Assembly (NCBI GenBank): GCA_949825025.1
Contig: OX463783.1
Location: forward strand, 16,217,628-16,281,627
Origin: Siphlonurus alternatus
Taxonomy: Eukaryota; Arthropoda; Insecta; Ephemeroptera; Siphlonuridae
DNA length: 64,000 bases
Direction of reading: 5' to 3'
Of this stretch, positions 13,350-26,320 are shown piece by piece. The notes beneath the pieces were generated by a model, which worked only from the letters and a program-made list of their open reading frames with translations, was not told the DNA's origin and did no database searches. Position 1 is the stretch's first letter; every line of letters starts with the position of its first letter. Both the position numbers and the translations under genes were made by a program.

Positions 13350-13468
13350 CTTGCACCCTTCACACGACGTGACTCCGTAGTGGTAGCCGGACGCTTTGTC
13401 CCCACACACTTTGCATGGCACGAATGACTTGGCTGGACTCGAGTCGGCCGCCGCTGTCAGCTGTTGTT
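13350..13468 (-). CDS. E78: E78-type nuclear receptor, exon 2 (DNA-binding domain, zinc finger 1)
   Basis: This exon encodes about 40 residues ending in the first C4 zinc finger. The motif is [16 protein letters not shown] followed by TSCEGCK, with the spacing C-x2-C-x13-C-x2-C. CEGCK is the P-box that reads AGGTCA-type half-sites. The acceptor is TTCCAG|AAC (AG at 13470-13469) and the donor is AAG|GTAAAT (GT at 13349-13348). The exon starts in phase 1, matching the exon 1 donor, and ends on a codon boundary directly after the P-box Lys. An intron at this point is typical of nuclear-receptor DNA-binding domains. Clear match to the family; assignment to E78 rather than E75 rests mainly on the next exon. 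Confidence 0.95.
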
Positions 13469-14640
13469 CTGGAACAAAACAAACGAGACCCGTCAGTCAT
13501 TATGGTCGTGAGTTCGAACCTTCTTGAAGAAAGTGGTTATGATAAAATTAAAAGGCAAAAAGGGAAGGAGGGGGGGTAATTAATACTCTCAAAATGGAGA
13601 AAAAAAAATTATGGCTCACTCACTTATAGCAAAAATTCACAAAATCATTTTTCCTATTTTTTTTCTGTATAATCATAGTAAGAGTTTCCATAGTTTCTTT
13701 ATGTTAAATATTAAAATAAAAATAGAACAAAACTACAAAGCTATCTACAGCACCCTGCAATCTCCCCTATACTATACAGAATAAAGCCAAGAATATATTA
13801 TGTAAAATCAATAAAAATATCTATAGATATACATGTCTCTAAAACACCCTGCGTATAAAAAAACGTAAAACTAGCTTTTATAAATTATTGCTGAGGATAT
13901 CAAAAATTCGCTTTCATAAATTGATTTCTCACTTCTGATACATCATAATAATATACTATTGATCATTTCTAATATAAGAATATATAACTCACTTTATCAA
14001 AAAATATAAATTATATGCTATAGAGATTCCAAATAAAATATTTATATAATATTTTGATTAACAATGAAGTATCATTAAAATAATAACATGAATTACATGT
14101 AAAATTATTATAATCGCTTTGAAAGTTGAACAAAATCATACTTAATAATATTATAGTTAATGCACATATGTGATTTAATCAACTCTGTAATATACACTGG
14201 ATATAAAAATAGTAATAAGAAACAAAAAGTTTACAATAGTAGAAAGATGTTATCAATTATTATATTAAGAAATATTAAAGTTCCGAATGATGACTTGACA
14301 GAAATGTAACAATTGAATCTTTTGTGACGATGCAGGTAGCACATTACAATGATAAAGCGTAAAAAAGCTATCTCTTAATATCGTGTGTTGGAAACATATC
14401 AAGATTATATTTATTTTAAAAAATAATCAAATGTGTACATTTACGGAGGGATTAAATGTTATACCCCTTTCTGATGTACTAAAGTATTAAGAGATAAAGA
14501 GATGAAATTTTGTAATTTCGGTATATGCAGGTACATTTTTGTTTAAAATTTATCACGCCTCCATATATATTGCATTACAACTCCATCAAACAGAGTGCTA
14601 TGTTCAGTGAAAACGTTCGTGTTGACTGCCAGTTCATCAG

Positions 14641-14977
14641 AATGGACAACATACACATGAAATTTTTTTATTACAGAAATGAATAGAGGGTACCAAATTA
14701 TGCTACTCTGAATTTTTTCAGATTTTTTTTTAGACCCAGAACTATTTTTAAATAATTATTGAAAGTGCGGCCACGCCCCCTGGAGGCGTCAATAGGCGTC
14801 TCTGTCCTATCCTTTTTATTAAGGATTCAGGGGTGCCAACTTCAGTTACAGAACTTTCAATAATTTTTTAAAAATAGTTCCGGGTCTCAAAAAAATCTGA
14901 AAAAATTCATAGTAGCATAATTTGGTACCCTCTATTCATTTCTGCAATAATTTTTTTTCATATATATGTTGTCCATT
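14641..14977. mobile_element. 337-bp foldback MITE, subfamily B, copy 1
   Basis: Ends AATGGACAACATACACATGA and its inverse. The inner arms share TTATTACAGAAATGAATAGAG and the GCTACTCTGAATTTTTTCAG block with subfamily A. The centre differs (GTGCGGCCACGCCCCCTGGA region). Non-coding. Confidence 0.82.
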
Positions 14978-17904
14978 TAGCAATCTACACTCTCACTTGC
15001 AGAATTCAATCATAAACGTAATACAAATTCAATATTTTAAAAAAGAGCTTATGTATAATACTGTTGATATTGGTTTATTAAATTAATTAATAATATTGAA
15101 AAATATGTGAAAGGATTGGGCTATTACAATGAAATCAAAACTTTATCAGTGGGTGTATCATATCAGGTATAATTATATACAACACAATTATATTTATTGA
15201 TCATATCGATCGTCGTGTACGTAGAATAAAACGTATAAATAAGATAACAAACATATTAATTAATTTATTGTATTGTTTAATATTCCTGTGTCAAAGAGCG
15301 TATAATATATAATTTAGAATTGTTTTATAGTAAAATAAAACATTTTTATAAAAAAAATTGTAATTTAACAATTCCCTCCCTCCCCCCTATAATGTGCTGC
15401 TTTAATTGTCATATATGTATTTCTAATCACCCAACTTTTAGTACCTTGCTAATCACCAAGAAGCATGCCATAAGGAGTTGAGCATGACTCACTGATGCAA
15501 TTTATAATGTAATTGAGGTTAATATAAAAATCAATGATCCAACTATTGACAATACTTGAAATATATTACATGCATTAAGGCTTACTTTTAATCTAATTTA
15601 CATAATATTATGGTTCATATTATTATAAATACAATACGGTCATTTTAATTTAGAACTTTTAATGCATTAAGAAGATCTATTAAATTATACAATACACGTA
15701 TTTAAAACTGAACGACCAAAAGGCAATAACATGCTCTGTTAGAGCGTATTAATATGCAAAGTTGCATACTGCTATAGCGGCGAATACTAAATTATAATAA
15801 ACTTGTTGTTGTTGATGACTTTCAAATTTTCGTATACGATATAGGAAAAATATATTTAGTGAATATAAATTAGTGTATATTTAATTATATAGAAAAATTT
15901 GAAACTGTTACCCTATAGCATAGGGAAAAAGACACAAAAGAGAATAAAATTGATGCATCTCTCTCTCTCCTCTACATTGCAAAATTATATTGCAAATTTT
16001 CCAGCTATTCTCCATCAAGTATAAACTAGCTATTATTTTATTTATTAGTTATACATAATCCATTTGAACATGGCTCTAAGTTAATTTACAACATTGCAAA
16101 ATATGCAATGAAAGTACATGATGGTCCCAATTCAACGTACACCTTTCACATGGCATATTATATATTATAAATATCATCTTTTTTTTTCTGATGGGAACCA
16201 TATCAAATCATTGAAGTAAGAAAATAAAAAGTTGTATTTTAAAATCTACTACCATTTTATAATAAGTAAATTAGTGAAAATTAAACCTGTTCATAACATT
16301 AACTTTCACGCCTTCAAACAAAAAACTTTGTAAATTTAAAACAATGTGGTCATCATATTATACTATAAAAAAATATATGCAAAAATTAAGCAACTTTTTT
16401 TTAGCATGTATAAATTACTGTGTATTTTTTACTTATAAAAAATAATGATCTATTATTATCATATTATTACTAGTCATAAAAAGTTTATATATGAAAAAAC
16501 TCCACAAGATTCTGGAGTGATTAAACACCTGCAAAGAAGAAGACAAGTGATTTTATTTTTATTTCGTTAGGGGCCGTTATATATAGACAAGATTTACCGT
16601 TCTCAATTTATATATTGTTGTGTACAGTATACGTCATAAGTTTTAGAACCATTCTTCATTCAAGTTTTTTTTTTTTTTTTTTCTAAATAAGATTGATATA
16701 ATGTAACAGGAAAAATCATTGCATACAATATTTTGTGAGAATGGATTGTAAATTTATTGGTAGTAATATTTTACAACAAGCAACATGAACAAATTTGAAG
16801 TACGGATTCATCAAAAAAAAAAAAAAAAAAAAAAGTAATATATGTGCCTTAAAAACTTTTATACAGAAAAATTTATGACGAGTTTTTTGCAATAAAAGAC
16901 GGAAATTTTTAAACCATTTCTTTAAAGGTATAAGTTTCTTTTCTTTAAATTTCTAGTGTTTATTTTTTTAATCTGCGTTCGGTTTCAATTCATTCCATTA
17001 TTATAATTGAAAGTGAATAACGTTATATATATTAGCCCATGAAATTGTTCCTAATTACTCATATGATTATTTTATAATTAATAATTATATTCTTTGAAAT
17101 TATTATTTATAAATATAAAATATATCACTGTCAGTACTTTTTTTTTAATTTCAATTATAATTATAAATCAATGAAATCTTCAATCAGTCTGTACTTGAAT
17201 ATGATTTTAAAAAAATTATGCAACAAAAAATCAGAGCAATGACTTAAATTTTATAGTAAAAAGTTTAAAATTCAATGTAAAACTATAATACAATACTGTA
17301 AATTCATACAATAAATTCAAATAACGTACAGAGCATAAATAATTAACATCAAATTAAAATTTGTTCACGTGTTATACAACGAAAGTATTCTGAATCTGAG
17401 GCGGTCCTAAATAAATAAAGTCCTGTTAGATTTCAATTCTTGTTGCTGCTGCTTCCCTTTCGTTGTGTATACGTCACACACCTCGAACAAAATGCCTTTC
17501 CTTTTCCTGTTACATCGTATTAACAGTTTATTTTTTTAATTATAAAAATCACTCTTTTCATGTTCTAAAAGTAATTAATATAATACAGAATTGTTTCTAT
17601 GTAACACAACAATATAAAGTTTACTGAGAAATATACGGTGTTTTTTATATTAATTAGTTATACTCTTATACACTAAAAATCAACTACTATATAAAATCAA
17701 TATATTGATTTTATGATGGTAATTTTAATTCAAGTTATATTCAATAATATTTTATTACATTTATAATACTATAAATTGTATTTTGCCCCTTTAATTTACT
17801 GGAGATAACCGTAATGATTACTGTGAAGGAGCTCTTAGAGATTGGCCTTTTGAATTAATATACATTGAACTGATAACTTAGAACATATATTATCATCCCT
17901 CATC

Positions 17905-18090
17905 CGAAATAATGATCTGCTTACCATGATCATGTCAATAATGAGCTATCTGCTAGATATCAGATGATTGCAATTATGAGCTGTAATATATTAGTAAAGC
18001 ATTAAGTTTTACTTATCTGATATAGCAGCAGATAATTCATTACTGCACACGATGATGGCAGATATAGCTCATTATTTCAGAAGAAGGAAG
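17905..18090. mobile_element. Complex foldback repeat
   Basis: GAAATAATGATCTGC near 17906 and AATAATGAGCTATCTGC near 17938 face GCAGATATAGCTCATTATTTC near 18060. The region folds on itself with several interleaved copies of ATAATGAGCTATATCTGC-like sequence. No coding capacity and no clear target duplication. Confidence 0.45.
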
Positions 18091-18147
18091 AATATATTTA
18101 TTTGGGATCAGATGGATTGTGAGCCCTAGTTTTGCAATAATCACAAT

Positions 18148-18316
18148 GGGAGACATTCACAAAGCACTCTAACCCCCACTTTAGCCTCGATTTTTATCCC
18201 TGGTGCTAATAAGCATGGTGCTAAACTAGGAGTTTAACATGGTTAGCCCCTGGTTCAGCACCAAGGATAAAAATTGAGGCTAAAGTGGGGGTTAAAGTGC
18301 TTTGTGAATACCCCCC
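18148..18316. mobile_element. Foldback MITE, 'CACAAAGCAC' family, copy 1
   Basis: An inverted repeat of about 75 bp per arm. The left arm contains ATTCACAAAGCAC, then AACCCCCACTTTAGCCTCG and ATTTTTATCCCTGGTGCTAA. The right arm is the reverse complement with few mismatches. AAT flanks both sides and may be a 3-bp target duplication. Non-coding; same family as 30073-30254. Confidence 0.8.
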
Positions 18317-19242
18317 AATATTTTTAATTCAAGATCATTCAACGCTAAAAGGTAGACTACTCATGCTGGTTATAAAAAGTATTTTTTTTAAATAATCTAT
18401 TTATGCATATCACAACAATATTTTGATTTATAATTTTCATTTTTAAACAATTTCACTGAACAAAAAAATTTACAGTATAACTGACGCAATAAAAATTATC
18501 AAAATTAATGAAGAGAAGTTTCTATAAAGTATACTTTAAAATATTTTCATTGTACAGTATTTCCACTCACACACACACACAAACATTATAAATGCTGATG
18601 AAAACTATATACTAAGAAAAAATTAGTTAAACTAATTAGTAAATTACTGTAAATTCAATTAATAAATTCAATTAATTAAATTTATTTAATTGAAATTAAT
18701 AAATTAATTATATATACTGTATGCCTTGGGGGAAAAAAGTGGAAAAAAAAAAACAGAAACCAAACTTCAGAATCAAATTCAACATTTAATGTATATGTAT
18801 AAATATTATTATAATATTATAGTCTATAATGTATACAAAAACACACCTTTTTCCATAATTCAAAATCAATGTTAGCTATGAAGTACATACTTGGCAATAG
18901 CTTGATATGTATCATAATATATTATAATACAATTTATACAGCTGCATATACAACAGTCAACATACTGCTGCATGAAATTGATTAAATTTTACACCTGAGG
19001 AAATATTGATAAACATGCGATTGCATCGTCTAGCATCACACAAATGCCAGTGAATAATGTTTTAACGTTATATTATACTTTCAGAATGGAGTGACGTTGA
19101 TTGACAGATGACGTCATAACTGCGACGTCACACAGGTAAATTTATAGAAAAAATTTAAATTGATTCAGGTGAAAATTATTAAACTTTTATGAAAATTTTC
19201 AAATATTGATTGAATTGGATAATTTCTTTCACATTGATAAGA

Positions 19243-19401
19243 GGGTATTCATAAAAAGAATTTGGTACAGAATTTAGCATAGAAAATTTTTGTACCAAAT
19301 TTAGCAATTTATTTAGTAGTGCTGGAATTTAATCAAATTTTAGTACCAAAATTTATTTAAGGCTAAAGTTTAGGCCAGGTTCTTTGTGAATAATCCCTAA
19401 T
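19243..19401. mobile_element. Degenerate foldback element
   Basis: Ends AGGGTATTCATAAAAAGAA and TTCTTTGTGAATAATCCCT are imperfect inverted repeats. Inside, TTTGGTACAGAATTTAGC-like sequence appears in both orientations. It looks like an older member of the group whose termini contain TTCACAAAG. Confidence 0.45.
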
Positions 19402-21990
19402 ATTTTTCAAAATTAGGCGAGCACTTCGATCGGGTGTACGTAATATTTTTTTTCTTTAATTCTCATTACATTACAAACCTTTGTACAATAATGTGTACCG
19501 TACCGTACTAGTAATAGTAACACATAATTCAACGTCTATAAGGAAACATATTGCAAGAAAATTATATTTCTATTTTTCTATATATATAAAATTAACATAT
19601 TCTTATCTTTCATTATATTATTTATAAAAGACTCATTCAACACAAGGTTTGTTAATTTTAAGATAATCGAGTATATTTCATTAAGTAAACATGAATATTT
19701 AAAATATTATAGCGATTCAGCAATCAATTTTCTTACCTTTAACCCATGGCATGAAAAATATGCTTCTGAAATCGCTCCTGAACGCTTACTGAATTGCTTA
19801 CACAATAGATTCAACGTATAGAGTTCATATTTATTTAAATAAAGCTATGATTTTTTTTAATAAATAATATAAATTCATAATTAATTATTATATGATTATA
19901 ATACTTATTAATAATAAAAGTCTACAAAGCCTTATAGAAGTTGATGACTCCTTAATTCAAGTACAAGAAAAAATATTATATTTTCATTAAAACTGTATTT
20001 GTCATAACAAAATACAATGTTCTCTCTCTAGCTGTCACTTTATTTTCACATGAGTGTGAATTTAAGTTCTTTAATTAAAGTATTACTGTCAACAAATTAA
20101 ATTGATGTGTGAGATTCAAGCGGTAAGATCACAAAGGAAAGTAAAGAATTACAAACCAGCCTGTTACAAATTACCGTCGTTTATGATCGAGGGATGGTTA
20201 TAAGAAATTCGTCATTTTAGTTAAAAATTAATCAAGAAAATGTGGATTTTTGTGTCTACTTTTAAGTGTAGCTAAATAATGGTTTAGGATTCGTTAATGT
20301 CCAGAAATTAAAATATTAGGCTTCATTTGATGACCAAGTTTTTCACTAACCACAGTTAGCGTCTAATTCAATGATTCTAAAAGCGGATAGTGAGAAAATC
20401 AGTAATATTTCTGGATAAACTATTTCGTAAATCGCACTCTCGAGTTTTATTTGATAGGTTATTCCACCATTTCCACCATTAAAATAAAAAAAAAATACTT
20501 GATTAAAAAAAAATGGAAATCCATGCAACTATAATATATAATAACTAATTTAATATTAATTATTCAGACTTATATAAACATTGAAATCCTATCTTATGTA
20601 ATATCTTTAATTTATTATTTTATAAATTTCAAAAGTATACTATTTTTAATACTGCTCCGATCAAAACAGTACTACATGTTGGTAAAAGAAAACATCTCTG
20701 GCTGTTTGCCAGTTATATAGTGAACGTAATATACTATATACAAAACATGTATTTATAATTGATAATGTGTATGTGATTGATAAAGCCAGAAGTCTCCTTT
20801 TAACAAGATCAATTTTTTTATATAAATATGTTATAAAAAAATATTAATCAGAATAAATTAATTATCATTATTAATCTACTGACGTATTGTTCTTATATAC
20901 AATGATTATCTATATTAAAAAAAAGCAAGCTGTATCCGTAGAATAACATTGAGTTAACATTAGCAATGAAGTAACAGCGGTGCCTATACTATAGGGGTAA
21001 TGACCTTGTGACTGCGGACGATGCCCGCACTTACACGCTCTCGCTTGCCAGTTATACCAAATCCTAAGTAATGGAGAACCATAAAATCTTAATATTCTAA
21101 CTTCTCAATTGCAAAGATAATTTGTTTTATGTAGTTATTAATAAGTTAGGATCAAGTATTTATCACTTGTTTCACATCAATGCTGTTGCCAACTTTATTT
21201 TGCGGTGCAAAAATAAAAAGTATACAATAATAATAATAAAAAAAATGGTGTACGATTCATTGAGTATATAATATATTTTTGCAATATGATTTTTTTTTTT
21301 TATGAAGTATTACAGATGTTTTAACAAACATGTTGATATGCTTGGATGAATAATAAAATAATAAAAGTGATTAATGAATTATTTTTGGTCGTGTTTTAAA
21401 TTTCTTATCGTAAGATCTTGAATTTTTTAATATGAAATATCAAGTTTTTTTTAATTAAAAAAAATCTGATATATTGTTATGTGATTTTTAAAATCATGTT
21501 TGGTAAAAAAAGGACAAAAAATATATGTTTTTATCAAGATTTAAAATGACAACTACACAAGAAATCTAAAAAAAATGTGTTTACTTTTTATTTTAATATA
21601 TAACTGTTTTAAATCAATCATTAATTATTTTTAATTAAATGTTTAATCAATTAAGAACCCACATTAATGTGAATTATATTCATGAATATAACGCAACATG
21701 CGAAATCACATTAACTATTTATATTTAATTAAATTTAATTACATATTCTCCTCTTAACTACTTTAAACAAAATAAATGTCAATATTTTGAATATACTCAT
21801 TATACCCTAAATAAATATAAAATCATTTTTTTTTTTCTTTGTATAAAATGAGCAAACATGCGTCATCCAATATTAATTAATTTAATGTAGACTTTATTCA
21901 ATAATTATTTCACAACACGATTGGATGTTACTTTATACAAAGAAAATTTGACTCTAAAATTAACTTGCTTTTCAAAGCAAATATACATAA

Positions 21991-22145
21991 GGGCGCGATT
22001 CACAAAGCAGTTAGCCAAATTTCTAACCACGTTTAGCTTAACCACGTTTAAATATACCTGTTTTACGTGTTAAACCACCCTAGTTAAACGTGGTTAAGCT
22101 GAACATGGTTAAGAAACCTGGCTAACTGCTTCGTGGATCGTGCCT
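21991..22145. mobile_element. Foldback MITE, about 155 bp
   Basis: A palindromic element. The left end reads GCGATTCACAAAGCAGTTAG and the right end is its imperfect reverse complement, CTAACTGCTTCGTGGATCG. Internally TAACCACGTTTA and its inverse are repeated. There is no coding capacity. A second, cut copy is at 1-79. The terminal TTCACAAAGCA is shared with the 18148 and 30073 elements. Confidence 0.75.
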
Positions 22146-25100
22146 ATTAATAATAATTATAATATATATCATGGATGGATCTAATATATAGTCTAAATAT
22201 ACGAAGCAGCATGTATACAGAATAAAAACATTAACTTAGAACTTAGAAAATAAACAAAATATTAATTTGAGTAATTTGACATTATATTTAAATAAACACC
22301 TAAGATAAATTTTACTGCAATTTTTTATCGTATACGTAATATATTGTTATACTACAGTGTGTGTATTTTAAAGTAAAAAATGTATCTTAGAGTGAATTGA
22401 CTTACCGTAGATAACATCAACTTATGATTTGTAGTAAAATTCAGTATAAAATTTTGGTTATATAATAAAAATATAAATAACATTCAGGACAATCTCAAAA
22501 AAATCTCGTCGAATATGATTATAAGCAAAATTTGATAGAATTACCATGATCCAGCAGCTAAAATAAAAAAATTTGAACACCTTTGATCTAATTAAATATT
22601 GTAATGATTTGTTTTTTAAGACTTTTTAGTTTTATTTTTGCTAAATAATCTAAATGTATGATGTATTTGGGAATCTTGTAACAATTGTACTGTAGTTTTA
22701 TAATAACTTTCATTGAATGGAAATAAAAGAGAATAAATAAAGCATTATTTCTATTTTATTACAAGAATCTTGTTCTGTGACGACGGTCAGTGACTTTAAC
22801 GATGGATAAGGTGAGAAAATACGACGCAATTTTTGCATATTCTATCGTGTCTCTTTCTGTATTTAAATGACAAAAAAAAAAAGTTCGGAATAAAGTAAAC
22901 TGATATTTTTAAAGAGATAATATACAATGTCAAAAATATTTGCAATTCAAGTTAAGATTGCGTAAAAAGATAATAGCGTCGAGAAGTTAAAAAATATAAA
23001 TTTTGGACACTTCAAAAAATAATGACTATTGATTTTAACGTGAAGTTTCCTGTTGCTTAAATTATAAATTAAAAACTTAAAATATTGCATTCACAAAGCG
23101 TTTATAAGAATCATATTTAAAAGATTAGCTTTTTAGTATTGAAAAATAGTGACCTAAATTAGGAACTAAAATAGAGACTTTAATTCGATTTTAGACTTTG
23201 TAGGTGTTCTCTAAATTATAATTTAGTCGCTAAAGATAGAACGATATTTTTTAACGTACGAAATAAAAGATTAATGTTTTAAATTTACTACACAAAATAA
23301 ATTATAAACTTATTCTGGTATTATCAATTAATTATCATTACAAAGTGATAAATTTATACGGAGCGTGAACCCATGTTTAATAATTTTTTATTTGAACTCT
23401 GATTTATGTGCATTTAAATTCCAACATATTGCAAGGCAGCGAGCGAGAGCTTGAATGCAAAAGAAATAAAATTATAATTTTAAATATAATATATTGTAAT
23501 TTGTTACAGCAAACTTTAAAAAAAAGTTATAACTTTGATACTGACTGTGAGATACTTAAGAAAATAAATCTTTTAGAGGCACTAGGTATATCTTTGATAA
23601 AGATAAATGCTTTTGTATTAAAATAATAAATTAAATATTTCAGTCAGTATTCAATCAATTTAGAGTTCAACATGTCTTTTCAGTTTCTTTAATTTAAGAG
23701 TGCAAAGATGGAACGTTAACAATAAAAAGTATTGAATAATTTTTAAAATACATGGGCATTAAAAATATCCTCAACAACAACAATAAATTAAAACATTTGC
23801 AATATAGCAAAACATGAATAAAAATATTAAATTAAAATAGCAAATAATCCATTAATATTAATTAAATTATATAATGTCAAGTGTACAATTATTTAAATAA
23901 ATTACAAACTTTCTGAATGTCATGTATTATAATTATATTGTACAGTCAAGTACGTAAATATACACCCAGAAATCAATATTTATTTTAATTACATTTATCA
24001 CAAATAATTGCACATACGTAAGTCTGCTGATTGTTAGGAGAGGGGGGGGGGGCACTTTTTTTCATTCCAAATTTACTTTCCACAAAAGGTGTATTACGTT
24101 TACGTTAAACGGTTAACTCATCAACACGGTGACTTTTTTTTTATATTTAATATTTAATTATTTATAATAAAAACAAGAAAATCATGACAATATTAAAACA
24201 CGTTACAAAATGACGTAAATAATACTACAAGGTTACTATATTTTTATAATAATTATAGAAAGGTACAATGAACGACCTTTAATATATAAAAGACAACAAG
24301 CAAGGTCATATTATACTGAAACCACGTGTATGTATGTGTGCGTTTGTAAATATGGAAGTTATTAATACGTGATATGACGTCACTTCCTGTGTCATCGCTT
24401 CGTTGCTGACATTTATTATGTCTGTCTCAATGTCTAGGTTACTAGGTGTCATTTATCATTAAAAAAAAAAAGATACGCCCCTTTTTTATTAAATTACGTT
24501 TTTGCTTGAGGGATTTAAAAAAAATCGAAAGAGGGAATTGTTGTCATAAACAACGACTGCATTAGGAGACCCACCCACGTTCTACATAATAAGTATGTTA
24601 TTTTCGTCCCTTTAGGATCAATTTAACTACCGTCGGTAAAAATCTTACTGTTAATGCTTGTAAAAAAAGGTTTACTCCTCAGTGGCTTCGTTACCGTCGC
24701 GGCCAAGAGCAAAACATATAAGGTTGATTTTAACATTAATTGAAGCTTTCAAAAGACAATCAAAGTATAATCAAATTTTGTCATTCCCCCATAAAGGGAT
24801 ATATTATTTTGTCTTATATTTAAATAAGCAAATGCAACATGAGCTCTTCATATTAGAAAGCTAGATGACAATTATTTTTTGTAAACGCAAGCAATATTGT
24901 AATTATATTTCTCTGTCTCGTAAAATTATCAAATATCTGTTTAAGTTCTTTTTCTAGTTTGTATGCTATTTATTTACAGTCTTAAACTACCCTTGGTCAA
25001 TTGGCTGGTTTTGAAATACTCAAATTATATTGTAGTAGGTGATTTACAATTAATATTAAAAAAATTTAATAGAATATTATATAGGTTTTAAAATTGCAAA

Positions 25101-26181
25101 AAAATTTACATATTTTTTTTGTTTTAAAAGTATCAATATACATAATTTATTAAAGTTGTCAGAAGAATATTATAAAAAAAATATAAAAGTAAGTAGCAAA
25201 GATATCATGTAAGAGAATTTATAACATTTCTTATAACTCCCCATGATTTTTTTTTCTGAAGTAAATTATAGTTGTAATTCTTTTGTTAAATGCAGGAAGA
25301 ACGCTGTACAAAGATACTCAAGCTTTTAATAGACTAGACTTATATTTGCCTTTATGTCTGTACAATTGTGTACATTTTGAATTAATAAATTAAATACTTC
25401 AGGATAGAAATTATAGACAAAAACGTTTAAGAGAAAATTAGTTGTGATATTTTAATTTGGTGGTACTAAATATGGACTTGCTAATAGTGAAATTTGCCTG
25501 CAAGCTTTATCAATGAAATACTGTGTGTCTTATTTAGGAATTCAAATAAATTATAACATTAATAGCAAAGAAATTATATAGGGGTAAAGTTGTAGCCCCA
25601 TATTTTTTGTGCGATCAGTAAGTTGCAAGCCTAGTAATCTCAACTGTATAATATGGAAAATTTTATTTATAATATAGTTACAAAGGAATTTAACTTTAAA
25701 AAGCTATTACTTTTTCAACATTATACGTCGTAAGCTTGATCATAAGAGAAAAAGTATGATAGATTTTTTTTTTTTCAGTAAAAAAACATAAAGAAGGGTA
25801 GTTTATACTTCAAGTGCACCAAATAATGTGCATTTACAAAGAGTTTAAAACATACAAAACAAATTATAAATTGTAACTATGGTGTAAATAAACTTGAAAT
25901 CTGTCTTTCTATTTTCATAACATTATTTAAATATAAAAAACAATTCCATTATACGTATGAACTTGTAAATTTACTGAGGGAACCATTGAAATCAAAACTT
26001 TTGATTTTTATAAAGGAAATTGAGATGCGAGGTTTCGTATTTTTGTTTACTCTCGTATTAGACAATGATCGTTACAATGTGACACTGCCATATAATTAAA
26101 AAATAAATTAATGATCAATAATGAGCAATTAGTCACTTACAATTAAATTAATTTTTGTGAAAACTACAATACCTGAGATAC

Positions 26182-26320
26182 CTGTTTCCAACCACCGGCC
26201 GTCACGCGTCTTACAAGTTACAACTACATGCAGGTGTTGGGAGGGAAAGCGTTTTCTTTGACCTTGACCCTCGAGGTTCAAGGTCACGGAGAACGTGCTA
26301 TACCTTCGCAACGACACCAT
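26182..26320 (-). CDS. Candidate alternative first coding exon of E78 (speculative)
   Basis: In a GC-richer island within the 26.8-kb intron, an ATG at 26320 is preceded in frame by a stop three codons upstream. It opens 46 codons plus one base, beginning MVSLRRYSTFSVTLNLEGQG. The frame runs into a donor-like ACAG|GTATCT, and a second donor-like TCAG|GTATTG follows nearby in the same phase. Phase 1 is exactly what the zinc-finger-1 exon requires. E75 and E78 genes are known for alternative first exons. Against it: the frame is short, one junction in three would match by chance, and the island may be regulatory or a transposon remnant. Confidence 0.22.
26259..26286. promoter_or_regulatory. Near-perfect palindrome of nuclear-receptor half-sites
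   Basis: Two extended half-sites, TCAAGGTCA, face each other. One is on the minus strand at 26259-26267 and the other on the plus strand at 26278-26286. They flank a 10-bp spacer centred on CTCGAG. The whole 28 bp is palindromic except for one base pair. TCAAGGTCA is the FTZ-F1/SF-1/ERR-type monomer site, and AGGTCA is also the core read by HR3, E75 and E78. On the minus strand GGGTCA directly abuts AGGTCA (a DR0). Its position inside an ecdysone-cascade gene suggests auto- or cross-regulation. TGACCTTGACC-like strings also occur in invertebrate repeats, so function is unproven. Confidence 0.4.

Noticed and set aside
13495..13525. GGTCGTGAGTTCGAACC resembling a tRNA/SINE B-box near exon 2
   Set aside because: Only the B-box-like phrase is present; no A-box, body or tail around it.
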